DNA from: Pseudomonas akapageensis
GTDB lineage: Bacteria; Pseudomonadota; Gammaproteobacteria; Pseudomonadales; Pseudomonadaceae
Direction of reading: 5' to 3'
DNA: 64,000 bases
Assembly: GCF_011355085.1 (NCBI RefSeq)
Contig: NZ_VXCP01000002.1
Coordinates: 310,001 to 374,000, forward strand
Shown: positions 1 through 8,666 of the stretch, piece after piece
How the letters are laid out: each line of letters begins with the position of its first letter
Position numbering within the stretch: the stretch's first letter is position 1
Made by a program: the position numbers and the translations under genes
The notes under the pieces: generated by a model
Seen by the model: the letters and a program-made list of their open reading frames with translations, nothing else
Told to the model about the DNA's origin: nothing
Database searches by the model: none

Positions 1-1271
1 TAGGTAACACCGGCACCCAGACCAATTGCACTGTTTTCATACTTGGCGTTGAACGCGCCTTTGGAAGGGCTGGCATCGTGGACTTCGACGTCTTGTTCCT
101 TCAGGTAGTTGGCAGCCAGGTCGATGGTCCAGTCGTCGGTTGGGCTATAGCCAGCACCGATGCTGAACACTGTACGGTCGCCGCTCGGGATGCGCGGGGA
201 GCGGTTGGTGTTGTTGGTCGGCGACTGATCGACCGAGAAGCCGGTACGCAGGACCCATTCCTTGTTCAGCTTGTAGGTTGCACCGATGGCGTGAGCCCAG
301 GTGTTGTGCCAGTTCTGCTCTTCGGTGATGGTGCCGATCGGGCCGGCGCTGCCGCCGAGGGCTGCAGGTACGCCTTCGTTATTGACGGTGATGTCTTCCA
401 GGCGGCTCCAGCGCGTCCAGGTGCTGCCCACGTGCAGGGTCAAGGCATCGGTCAGCTCGTGAGTGATCGAGAAATCGACGGACTCAGGTGTCTTGACTTT
501 CAGCGATGCATCGAACTCGCTACCGCTTGCCGCACCGAAGGAGCCGACACCGGTGATCTTGGTGGTGCCTTCGAGCTTGTAGTCGACCATGGAGTGGTAG
601 GTCAGGCCGACGCGCGTCTTGTCGGTTGCCTGGACCAGCACGCCGATGTTGTAGCCAACGGCGGTGTCGTCACCCTCGACGTTCACTTTGCCGTCGTTGC
701 GGCCTGGGGTAATGCGGCTCAGGGTCGCGGATTGCAGGTTGCCATCGATGCGGTTGATGGTCGGGCCGAAGCCGACAGAAACCTTGTCGTTGAAGGCGTA
801 GCTGATGGTCGGTTGAATGGTCACGACCTGCACGGTGCTCTTGCTGCCGAAATAGCGACCGGCAAAGCTGTTTTCGTAGTCGGTCATCAGGCCGAACGGG
901 GCATAGATACCGATACCGAAGGCCCAATGCTCGTCGATTGGCTTGACGTAGTAGCCCATGGGCACGCCGACGAACGGAACCATATCGCCATTGGTGGTGC
1001 CACCGGGAACGTTCGGGCCATCCAGGCTGATATCGGAGCTGGCGATGATGGCGGCAGCGCCTACGGTCACTTCGTCGCGCTTGAGGCGCGACATGCCGGC
1101 GGGGTTGCCAAACACGGTGCTGGCATCATCGGCAGTCGAAGAACGACCAGCAAAACCGGTGCCCATGCCACTGATGCTTTGTTCGTTGAGGGCAAAGCCA
1201 CTGGCGAAGAGTTGAGTGGACGCCACGGCGACAGCGAGGCCGAGGGTGGTTTTGAGTATTACTTTTTTCAT
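1..1271 (-). CDS. fadL: FadL/OmpP1-family outer-membrane transporter, C-terminus beyond window
   Basis: This is an outer-membrane beta-barrel of the FadL family, which carries long-chain fatty acids and other hydrophobic compounds across the outer membrane. The protein starts MKKVILKTTLGLAVAVAST with a signal peptide ending near FA-SGFALNEQS. The mature N-terminus has the FadL hatch-type sequence GFALNEQSISGMGTGFAG followed by DDASTVFGNPAGM, the family signature. About 423 codons are visible and the reading frame is open at the left edge, so roughly the last strands of the barrel are missing. The ATG at 1271 is chosen because the signal peptide begins there; no strong Shine-Dalgarno is seen. 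The family assignment is firm; the substrate is inferred from the family only. Confidence 0.93.
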   Translation of the reverse strand, partial: MKKVILKTTLGLAVAVASTQLFASGFALNEQSISGMGTGFAGRSSTADDASTVFGNPAGMSRLKRDEVTVGAAAIIASSDISLDGPNVPGGTTNGDMVPFVGVPMGYYVKPIDEHWAFGIGIYAPFGLMTDYENSFAGRYFGSKSTVQVVTIQPTISYAFNDKVSVGFGPTINRIDGNLQSATLSRITPGRNDGKVNVEGDDTAVGYNIGVLVQATDKTRVGLTYHSMVDYKLEGTTKITGVGSFGAASGSEFDASLKVKTPESVDFSITHELTDALTLHVGSTWTRWSRLEDITVNNEGVPAALGGSAGPIGTITEEQNWHNTWAHAIGATYKLNKEWVLRTGFSVDQSPTNNTNRSPRIPSGDRTVFSIGAGYSPTDDWTIDLAANYLKEQDVEVHDASPSKGAFNAKYENSAIGLGAGVT

Positions 1272-1425
1272 TATTAGAACTCGTTGATGATCACCGGAGC
1301 GAAAATTACCAACATTTTGCCCGCAGCGCTATAGGCTGTATCGCAGAAGATAGAGCGGTTTTGTAGGACAATCCGACCAAATTTTTGAGTCTTTGGCGAA
1401 CTGATGGGAGGATTCAGGTAAAGGG

Positions 1426-1908
1426 TCAGCAGGCATGTTGAGCAAGCGGCGCGATCCAGGTACGCCACGCGCTGGTGAAGTCGCGCAAGCGACCCTGGGG
1501 TTGGAACGTTTGACGCCAGATTCTGGCCATGCCGAGCAGGTCGTCGGCAGCAGGCAAGGGGGTTTGCTGTTCTTCGACCAGCATCCAGGCGATGGCGGTG
1601 GCGTAGCGAAGATTGACGGTCAGTTCCAGGTGCGGGCCGCTGAGAAAGGCATGTTGGCTGGCCAGGCCGCGCACCAGGCTGGCGAGTTCAGGGTCGAGTG
1701 CGAGGTAATGATCCCAAAGCGCCTGGTGGCGCATTTCACCAATTCGATACAGGCCGTGTCCGCGTCTGTCGTGGAGCGCCGAGCCCAGGGCCGATTGGCT
1801 GGCTGCGATCCCCAGGAGCAGAGCCTCGGCGGTGTCACAGTGGCGGCCGAGGTAGATCAGCGTGGGGCGGATCACAAATTGGCACAACTCGCTCGCGGCG
1901 ATACCCAT
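1426..1908 (-). CDS. conserved hypothetical protein, 160 aa
   Basis: I do not recognise the family. The product is a soluble, Leu/Ala-rich and probably all-helical protein (MGIAASELCQFVIRPTLIYL at the start, WRTWIAPLAQHAC at the end) without a signal peptide. A longer reading frame extends to 1995, but the ATG at 1908 is preferred because GAGGG lies five bases upstream and the preceding residues look non-coding. It lies on the same strand as fadL, 154 bp upstream of it, so co-transcription is possible but not shown. Confidence 0.7.
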   Translation of the reverse strand: MGIAASELCQFVIRPTLIYLGRHCDTAEALLLGIAASQSALGSALHDRRGHGLYRIGEMRHQALWDHYLALDPELASLVRGLASQHAFLSGPHLELTVNLRYATAIAWMLVEEQQTPLPAADDLLGMARIWRQTFQPQGRLRDFTSAWRTWIAPLAQHAC

Positions 1909-2127
1909 AAAACCCTCGAACTGGTAAATGGCCGGCAAGGCCCTGGTGCTTGGCAGCTCGGTGAATCGGTCAGGCCTGCCGGAAGCGGATCGCACCGCTT
2001 GAGTTGAAGTGTAGTGTCATATTGGTGCCGTAAAGGGCTGTTTTTAAAATATTTTAAGCCGCGAGTTATAACGCATATATCGTCCGGTGATTAAAGAATC
2101 CCGGGTTTGCGACGGTTTTGCAGGCAT

Positions 2128-2155
2128 AAAAAAGCCCCGCTGCATGGGCGGGGCT
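2128..2155 (-). terminator. Rho-independent terminator of the 75-aa gene
   Basis: An 8-bp stem (AGCCCCGC / GCGGGGCT, 2133-2140 and 2148-2155) is followed, reading the minus strand, by a run of six T. It sits about 25 bp after the stop codon of the minus-strand gene at 2181-2408 and is therefore its terminator. Confidence 0.88.
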
Positions 2156-2180
2156 GGCGTTTTCGGGCTTGCTGCAAGCC

Positions 2181-2408
2181 TTAGGCGGTCAGGGCCTGAC
2201 GCGTGCGATCGATCACAGCCTGCAAGGGTTCGGCGCTTGAATATTGCTCCGGGTACAGGCGTTCGGTATGGCGGGCAATGCCATGCTCGTTGACGATCGT
2301 GAAGCTGAAGCAACCTTTGCGAGCGGCCATGATCAGGCAGTTCATGGGGGCGAAGGCATTGGTGAGGGCGCGAATGGCATCCTGAGTATGAATTTGATGA
2401 GACATCAT
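2181..2408 (-). CDS. small hypothetical protein, 75 aa
   Basis: A small protein with Cys/Met-rich beta-like segments (FAPMNCLIMAARKGCFSFTI) and a helical C-terminus (PLQAVIDRTRQALTA). No signal peptide or membrane segment is present and I recognise no domain. Two consecutive ATG codons lie at 2408 and 2405; AGGA is nine bases upstream of the first. A perfect terminator follows it, and codon use matches the neighbourhood, so it is probably a real monocistronic gene. Its function is unknown. Confidence 0.65.
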   Translation of the reverse strand: MMSHQIHTQDAIRALTNAFAPMNCLIMAARKGCFSFTIVNEHGIARHTERLYPEQYSSAEPLQAVIDRTRQALTA

Positions 2409-2610
2409 TGTGGGTGTTCCTGCAATAAACACAGATATGAACTGTGCAAAATGAAAACGTTCCAGTAAGCCGGCCACTATTGGCCTGGCGAAGAACCCGA
2501 CTGGAACAAAGCAGCCAGTTTGAAGCGCATTTTCAATGTGGCGCCTGGGCTGACTGGTAGGTACTTAGGAGGGCAGGCAGCACACCGGGGCAAAGGTTCT
2601 ATGCCACTGG

Positions 2611-2787
2611 GTGAAGATCCTGATCAATCTGCAGGTTGGTTCGGTCAGAGTAAGGGAGCCTGGCAACGGTCTGGAAAGACAGAGGAGGTATTACCTGGAA
2701 ACCATCGAGAAGGCCGGGTCCCTTGTTTCAGCAGGGGTTCTACGAGCTGTAGAAAGCGTGCTGGAGGACTGTTTCGGCCAAAATTGA
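2611..2787 (+). CDS. doubtful 58-aa ORF in atypical DNA
   Basis: A GTG-initiated frame encodes a charged helical peptide (VKILINLQVGSVRVREPGNG then LERQRRYYLETIEKAGSLVS). It reads like protein rather than random sequence, but there is no good Shine-Dalgarno (only AAGG 15 bases upstream). It contains several AGA/AGG codons that are rare in this genome. It may be a remnant of a transferred gene, or chance. I recognise no family. Confidence 0.2.
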   Translation: MKILINLQVGSVRVREPGNGLERQRRYYLETIEKAGSLVSAGVLRAVESVLEDCFGQN

Positions 2788-3213
2788 CTTTCAGCTTGGT
2801 ACTAACGCTGTGGAGACTATCGATATTCAGGTATTAATGCAAGCTTTTTCAGATTTTGCAGCGATATGGACGGTTTAGGTGCAGATAGGCGGGTTTTCTG
2901 TTCCGAAGCCGACCAGTGTCTCGCGTCCTGGTTCGCTTGGGAAGCCCCCTGCGGGGCAATTTTATCAATCAGTACTTGACGCGGGGAGCAAAAATGGTGC
3001 GCGTTGACGCCTCGATTCAGGGCGGTTGTGCACATTGAAGGCAACAGTTGTCACATCCATGTAACGGCACCCTCACAAGACCCCACTGGCCCCATAAAAA
3101 ATTTAAGTCAATGAAAAAAAACGTTTTTTTTTGTTGGTGAAAAAATCGACAGTTTGATTGGAGGCCCCATTCTGCGGGGGTTTGCGAGGTCCTGAGGGGG
3201 GTTGTCCACTGAG

Positions 3214-3236
3214 TTATCCACAGCTTCTGTGGATTG
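3214..3236. promoter_or_regulatory. inverted DnaA-box-like pair upstream of rmuC
   Basis: A perfect DnaA box TTATCCACA (3214-3222) is followed five bases later by an inverted copy, TGTGGATTG (3228-3236), which has two differences from the consensus. The inner bases form an 8-bp inverted repeat (ATCCACAG / CTGTGGAT). A better version of the same arrangement lies at 33930-33960. Confidence 0.5.
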
Positions 3237-3475
3237 TCCCGAGCGCTTGCTCTAGGACGGGCGTGCACGCATTTTTCACGATTCATACAACTGTCTCAGA
3301 GATGTGCCTGGGGTAAATCTCCGTCTGGAAACTGGCGTTTTTTCAGCCAAGGAAAAAGTGCTCGCAGACGCAAAAAAATTGCGGCGCCATCGAGTGGAGC
3401 ACGATAGATAATGCTGATCGGCCGGCGACTGATACCCTGACGGTGTCTTCGTGCATCGGCTTGTAAGGAGTGGCA

Positions 3476-4954
3476 ATGGTAGTGGACATGACCAGCGTTT
3501 TGCTGGGGTTGTTGGCGGCAGCGGTGCCCTGTCTGGCACTGGCCTGGACGCTGCAAAGGCGCCTTTCGAATGCGCTGGCTGAACGTGCGCTGCTCGACGA
3601 GCGGCTCGCCACGGCGCAGATGGCCCAGGAAGGCCTGATTGCTCAACTGGATGCCTGCCGCGACGAAGTCAGCGACCTCGGTCAGGCTAATTCGGCCAAA
3701 CTTGCCGAGCTTGCCGCTGTGGGCCGTGAGCTGGAGCTGCTGCAGATCGAGCGCGACAACGCCCGTGATGCGGCCCATGCCTGGAACCTCGAGCGTTCGG
3801 CCAAAGAGACCGAGCTGCGGCGCCTGGATGCCCAATGCGCAGGTTTGAATGCCGAACTGCGCGAGCAACAGGACAGCCATCAGCAACGCCTGGCCGATCT
3901 GCAGGGCTCGCGCGATGAGCTGCGGGCGCAATTCGCGGAACTGGCCGGCAAGATCTTCGATGAGCGTGAACAGCGCTTCGCCGAAACCAGCCAGCAACGT
4001 CTGGGGCAATTGCTCGACCCGCTGAAAGAACGCATTCAATCCTTCGAGAAGCGCGTCGAGGAAAGCTATCAACAGGAAGCGCGCGAGCGTTTCTCCCTGG
4101 GCAAGGAACTGGAGCGCCTGCAGTTGCTCAACCAGCGTTTGAGCGATGAGGCCACCAACCTGACCCAGGCCCTGAAAGGGCAGAAGACCCAGGGTAACTG
4201 GGGTGAGCTGATCCTGGAGCGGGTGCTTGAGCATGCGGGCCTGGAGAAGGGCCGCGAATACCAGACCCAGGTCAGCCTCAAGGGCCCCGATGGCGAGCGG
4301 TTCCAGCCGGACGTATTGATCATGCTGCCTGGCGACAAGCAGGTGGTGGTCGACTCCAAGGTCAGCCTGACCGCCTATCAGCAGTATGTCGCCGCCGATG
4401 ACAGCGTGATTGCCCAGGCGGCGCTCAAGCAGCACGTCACCTCGTTGCGCAACCACGTCAAAGGCTTGGCGGGCAAGGATTACAAACGGCTGGAAGGCTT
4501 GCACAGCCTGGATTTCGTGCTGTTGTTCGTGCCCATCGAGGCGGCGTTTTCGGCAGCCCTGCAGGCCGAGCCGAACCTGTTTCAGGAAGCCTGGGACCGC
4601 CATATCGTGATCGTCAGCCCCACCACATTGCTGGCCACCCTGCGCGTGATCGACAGCCTGTGGAAGCAGGAACGCCAAAGCCAGAACGCCCGTGAAATCG
4701 CCGAGCGCGCCGGGTGGCTGTATGACAAGTTCGTGTTGTTCATCCAGGACCTGGACGAAGTCGGCAGCCGCCTGCAGCAATTGGACAAGGCCTACAGTGC
4801 GGCGCGCAACAAGCTTACCGAAGGCCGTGGCAACCTGGTCAGCCGCAGCGAGCAACTCAGGTTGCTCGGTGCTCGCGCCAGCAAGAGCCTGCCCACTGAC
4901 CTGCTCGAACGGGCCATGACCGATGCGGACGGGTTGGCTGAGATGCCCGAGTAA
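3476..4954 (+). CDS. rmuC: DNA recombination protein RmuC
   Basis: RmuC limits recombination at inverted repeats and is built as a membrane-tethered coiled coil joined to a nuclease-like domain. The 492-aa product has an N-terminal hydrophobic segment (residues about 6-24), a long Gln/Glu/Arg-rich coiled coil (about 30-190), and the RmuC core from about residue 230. The core includes KGQKTQGNWGELILERVLE and FQPDVLIMLPGDKQVVVDSK. The ATG at 3476 is chosen over the GTG at 3470 because AAGGAG (3465-3470) overlaps the GTG and sits five bases before the ATG. It converges on crbS with only three bases between the stop codons. Confidence 0.95.
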   Translation: MVVDMTSVLLGLLAAAVPCLALAWTLQRRLSNALAERALLDERLATAQMAQEGLIAQLDACRDEVSDLGQANSAKLAELAAVGRELELLQIERDNARDAAHAWNLERSAKETELRRLDAQCAGLNAELREQQDSHQQRLADLQGSRDELRAQFAELAGKIFDEREQRFAETSQQRLGQLLDPLKERIQSFEKRVEESYQQEARERFSLGKELERLQLLNQRLSDEATNLTQALKGQKTQGNWGELILERVLEHAGLEKGREYQTQVSLKGPDGERFQPDVLIMLPGDKQVVVDSKVSLTAYQQYVAADDSVIAQAALKQHVTSLRNHVKGLAGKDYKRLEGLHSLDFVLLFVPIEAAFSAALQAEPNLFQEAWDRHIVIVSPTTLLATLRVIDSLWKQERQSQNAREIAERAGWLYDKFVLFIQDLDEVGSRLQQLDKAYSAARNKLTEGRGNLVSRSEQLRLLGARASKSLPTDLLERAMTDADGLAEMPE

Positions 4955-4957
4955 TCG

Positions 4958-7900
4958 CTATCTGGCCAGACTCAAATGCCGGTTGAGCAGCGCACGCAGT
5001 GCTGCAGGCTTGACCGGTTTGGCCAGGTAATCGAGGCCGGCGGCATGTACCTGGGCGACCATCTCGGTACGCCCGTCGGCACTGATCACCACACCGGGCA
5101 CCGGTTCGCCCAGGCGCGTGCGCAGCCAGGCCATCAACTCGGTGCCGGTCTCGCCGTCGTCGAGGTGATAGTCCACCAGCGCCAGGTGCGGGCGCAGTCC
5201 TTCGCGCAGCAAGGCATCGCATTCGTGGCGATTGCGCGCGGTCCAGACCTGGCAACCCCAGCGGCTGAGCAGGCTGTTCATGCCGATCAAAATGCTGTCT
5301 TCGTTATCGACGCACAGGACCTGCATGCCGGCCAGCGGCTGGCCGTTCTGTTCGACCGCCTTGAGCGGTGCCGAGGCCGGTGCGCTGACCAGCGGCACAG
5401 TGACAGTGAATACGCTGCCCTTGCCCGGCCACGAACGCACGTTCAACGGGTGCTCGAGCACACGACACAGACCGTCGGCAATCGCCAGGCCCAGGCCCAG
5501 GCCTTTTTCGGCGCGGGTCTGGTGGCTGTCCAGGCGCTTGAATTCCTCGAAGATCACTTGCAGCTTGTCATCCGGAATCCCTGGTCCGCGGTCCCAGACT
5601 TCCAGCTGCAAATGTCCCTGCTTGCGCCGTACGCCCAGCAGGATCGGGCTTTTGCCGTAGCGGAAGGCGTTGGTCAGGAAGTTCTGCAGGATCCGTCGCA
5701 GCAGTTTCATATCGCTGTTTACCCGCAGCTGGCTGCCGCGCAAGCGGAAATCCAGGCCCTGTTCTTGCGCCAGGGCCTTGAACTCGGCACCCAGGGTGTC
5801 AAACAGTTCGCTGAGGGCGAACGGCTTGATGTCGGGGTTGATCTTGCCGTTCTCCAGGCGCGAGATATCCAGCAGATCACTGATCAACTCTTCAGCCGAA
5901 CGCAGTGAGCTGTCCATGTGCCGGACCAGTTGCTGAGCATCGCTGGACAGGCCGTCGCCCTGGTGGGAGAGGGCTGCGGAAAACAGCCGCGCCGCGTTCA
6001 GCGGTTGCATCAGGTCATGGCTGACTGCCGCCAGGAAACGGGTCTTGGATTGGTTGGCGGCCTCGGCCGTGCCTTTGGCCTGGGTCAGCGCCTGGTTCAG
6101 TTGCGAGAGCTCACGGGTGCGTTCGGCCACGCGCTGTTCAAGGCTTTCGTTGGATTCCTTGAGGACCTGTTCGGCTTCGCGGAACGGGGTGATATCGGTG
6201 AAGCTCATGACAAAGCCGCCACCGGGCATGGGGTTGCCGATCAGCTCGATCACGCGGCCATTGGGAAACAACCTCTCGGAAGTGTGCGCGCGCCCCTGGC
6301 GCATCCAGTGCAGGCGACGGGCCACGTGCACTTCGGCCTCGCCGGGGCCGCAGAGGCCGCGTTCGGCGTTGTGGCGGATGATGTCGGCGATCGGCCGGCC
6401 GACGCTGATCAGGCCATCGGGGTAGTTGAACAGCTCAAGGTAGCGGCGGTTCCAGGCCACCAGCTTGAGCGACTGGTCGACCACGCTGATGCCCTGGGTG
6501 ATGTTTTCGATGGCGCCTTGCAGCAGGGCGCGGTTGAACTGCAGTACCTCGGAGGTTTCGTCGGCGATGCGCACCACGTCTTCGAGCTGCATGTCACGGC
6601 CCTCGATGGCCGCCTTGACCACGGCGCGGGTCGAGGAGCTGCCCAGTACGCCGGCGAGAAGGCGTTCGGTGTGGGCGATCCATTCGCCGTCGGCGTTCTG
6701 GTTGGGGTTGAAGCCCTTGCCCTGGCGGTAGGCGAAGCGGATGAAGCTCTGACGAGCGCGCTCTTCACCGACGAAGCGCGAGGCCAGGGTCAGCAAGTCT
6801 TCGATCTGCACCGCCAGCAGAGAACGGGAACTGAAGCGGGCACTGGTTTCCTGGCCGATAAACCGGCCCGCTTGCCAATGCTCCGAGACGCGGGTGCGGG
6901 AAAGAATCGAAACCCAGACGAACAGGGTGAAATTGCCCACCAGCGACAGCACCACACCTTGGGTCAACGAGGTGATCGGCAGGTGCAGCGGGTTGCTGTG
7001 CAGCCAGGCCAGCCCCGGGAACGCCTCCAGTGGCAAGCCCAGGCTACGGGCAATCAGCGGCAGTACCAGGGTGTAGAACCAGAGGAAGGTCCCGGCCGCC
7101 AGGCCCGCGAATACGCCGCGGCGGTTAGCCTGCTTCCAGTACAGCGCACCGAGCATCGCCGGTGCCAGTTGGGTGATGGCGGCAAAGGCGATCTGGCCGA
7201 TGGTCGCCAGGCTCGCGGTGGAGCCCAGCAACCGGTAACTGACATAGGCCAGTAGCAGGATGGCGACGATGCTTACCCGGCGAACCGTCAGCATCCAGTG
7301 GCGGAACAGTTCGAAGGGTCGCTCGGCATTGTTGCGGCGCAGCAGCCAGGGCAGGAGCATGTCGTTGGAGACCATGGTCGACAGCGCGACGCTGGCGACG
7401 ATCACCATGCCGGTGGCCGCCGAAGCACCCCCAATGAATGCCAGCAAGGCCAGCGCCGGGTGTGACTCGGCAAGCGGCAGGCTGATCACGAACGAGTCGG
7501 GGATCACCGAACTGGGCAACAACATCTGCCCGGCCAGGGCAATCGGCACCACGAACAGCCCGGCCAGGACCAGGTAGCTGGGGAACACCCAGCGGGCCAG
7601 GCGCAGGTCCTGGGGTTCGATGTTCTCCACCACCGTCACATGAAATTGTCGCGGCAGACAGATGATCGCCATCATGGCCACGCCAGTCTGCACCACCATC
7701 GACGGCCAGTTGATGGTTTCCTGCCAATAGGTTTCCAGGCGCGGAGCCAGTTGGGCCTGGCTGAGCAGGTCGTCGAAGCCGTCGTAAAGGTTGAAGGTCA
7801 CGAACGCGCCGACCGCCAGGAAGGCGAACAGCTTGACCAGGGCCTCGAAGGCGATTGCCATCACCATGCCGCGGTGGTGCTCGGTCACATCCAGGCTGCG

Positions 7901-8434
7901 GGTGCCGAAAACAATGGTGAACAGCGCGAGAATCAGCGACACCACCAGTGCGGTGTCCTGAACCCGGGGACCGGTGGCATCGGCACCGGCGCCGATCAGC
8001 AGATTCACGCCCAGCACGATGCCCTTGAGTTGCAGGGCAATATAGGGCAGCACACCGACCAGGCAGATCAGGGCGATGACGATGGCCAGCGACTGCGACT
8101 TGCCGTAGCGCGCAGCAATAAAGTCGGCGATGGAGGTGATGTTCTCCTGTTTACTGATCAGCACCATCTTCTGCAGTACCCAGGGTGCGAAGACCAGCAG
8201 CAGCACCGGGCCCAGGTAGATCGGCAGGAACGCCCAGAGTTGTTCGGCGGCTTGGCCGACGGCCCCGAAGAATGTCCAGCTGGTGCAGTAGACCGCCAGC
8301 GACAGGCTGTACACCCACGCACGCAGACGCGGCGGCAAGGGCGTGCTGCGACGGTCGCCGTAGAAGGCGATGGCGAACATGATGGCCATATAGGCCAGGG
8401 CGACCGCTGCGATCAGCCCACTGGACAGCGACAT
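4958..8434 (-). CDS. crbS: CrbS/MxtR-type SSS-transporter hybrid histidine kinase
   Basis: A 1158-aa inner-membrane sensor. Residues about 1-510 are a sodium/solute-symporter domain with roughly 13 membrane segments (YSLSLAVYCTSWTFFGAVGQ near the start). A linker and a PAS-like domain (GGGFVMSFTDITPFREAEQV) and a coiled coil follow. The kinase has SHDLMQPL with phospho-His near residue 806, N-box FLTNAFRYG, G1 DRGPGIPDDKL and G2 GLGLGLAI. A C-terminal receiver (VLCVDNEDSI, phospho-Asp near 1088 in LVDYHLDD, Lys in LAKPVK) makes it hybrid. The architecture matches CrbS/MxtR, which controls acetate use (acs) with CrbR/ErdR; the regulator is not in this window. The start at 8434 has GGAG five bases upstream. 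A CbrA-like kinase is the alternative, but CbrA lacks the receiver. Confidence 0.85.
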   Translation of the reverse strand: MSLSSGLIAAVALAYMAIMFAIAFYGDRRSTPLPPRLRAWVYSLSLAVYCTSWTFFGAVGQAAEQLWAFLPIYLGPVLLLVFAPWVLQKMVLISKQENITSIADFIAARYGKSQSLAIVIALICLVGVLPYIALQLKGIVLGVNLLIGAGADATGPRVQDTALVVSLILALFTIVFGTRSLDVTEHHRGMVMAIAFEALVKLFAFLAVGAFVTFNLYDGFDDLLSQAQLAPRLETYWQETINWPSMVVQTGVAMMAIICLPRQFHVTVVENIEPQDLRLARWVFPSYLVLAGLFVVPIALAGQMLLPSSVIPDSFVISLPLAESHPALALLAFIGGASAATGMVIVASVALSTMVSNDMLLPWLLRRNNAERPFELFRHWMLTVRRVSIVAILLLAYVSYRLLGSTASLATIGQIAFAAITQLAPAMLGALYWKQANRRGVFAGLAAGTFLWFYTLVLPLIARSLGLPLEAFPGLAWLHSNPLHLPITSLTQGVVLSLVGNFTLFVWVSILSRTRVSEHWQAGRFIGQETSARFSSRSLLAVQIEDLLTLASRFVGEERARQSFIRFAYRQGKGFNPNQNADGEWIAHTERLLAGVLGSSSTRAVVKAAIEGRDMQLEDVVRIADETSEVLQFNRALLQGAIENITQGISVVDQSLKLVAWNRRYLELFNYPDGLISVGRPIADIIRHNAERGLCGPGEAEVHVARRLHWMRQGRAHTSERLFPNGRVIELIGNPMPGGGFVMSFTDITPFREAEQVLKESNESLEQRVAERTRELSQLNQALTQAKGTAEAANQSKTRFLAAVSHDLMQPLNAARLFSAALSHQGDGLSSDAQQLVRHMDSSLRSAEELISDLLDISRLENGKINPDIKPFALSELFDTLGAEFKALAQEQGLDFRLRGSQLRVNSDMKLLRRILQNFLTNAFRYGKSPILLGVRRKQGHLQLEVWDRGPGIPDDKLQVIFEEFKRLDSHQTRAEKGLGLGLAIADGLCRVLEHPLNVRSWPGKGSVFTVTVPLVSAPASAPLKAVEQNGQPLAGMQVLCVDNEDSILIGMNSLLSRWGCQVWTARNRHECDALLREGLRPHLALVDYHLDDGETGTELMAWLRTRLGEPVPGVVISADGRTEMVAQVHAAGLDYLAKPVKPAALRALLNRHLSLAR

Positions 8435-8489
8435 GCGTACTCCGAATGCTGGAAATCTGCGGGGCGCCATTTGAAAGTCCTGCGGACTT

Positions 8490-8558
8490 TATCGCGGGCA
8501 AGCCCGCTCCCACAGAGAATAGATGCCTTACTCCTGTGGGAGCTGGCTTGCCAGCGAT
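8490..8558. repeat. REP/BIME palindromic element
   Basis: Two inverted REP units (ATCGCGGGCAAGCCCGCTCC and GGAGCTGGCTTGCCAGCGAT) flank a short spacer, each adjoining CCCACA/TGTGGG. This is the standard Pseudomonas intergenic BIME. Confidence 0.9.
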
Positions 8559-8666
8559 CGGCCGCAAAGCGGCCGCAACCAAACTCAACTCCGGTCAAAC
8601 AGTCTCGCAGAATGCCCAGCCCCCGTCAGCGTCGACCAAGGTAGCAGTGGCACAGCGTCGCAGCCC

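Larger units (their letters stand above)
2409..3475. other. about 1.07-kb gap upstream of rmuC
   Basis: No convincing full-length gene is visible. The stretch from about 2520 to 2870 is less GC-rich than its surroundings and uses AGA/AGG codons in its only plausible short reading frame (2611-2787). The stretch from 3090 to 3145 has long A and T runs, and an inverted pair of DnaA-box-like sequences follows at 3214-3236. The last 200 bp must contain the rmuC promoter. Confidence 0.6.

Noticed and set aside
3296..4855. 519-aa open frame on the minus strand opposite rmuC
   Set aside because: It is the antisense of the clear RmuC coding sequence; long shadow frames are expected in GC-rich DNA and the translation matches no protein pattern.
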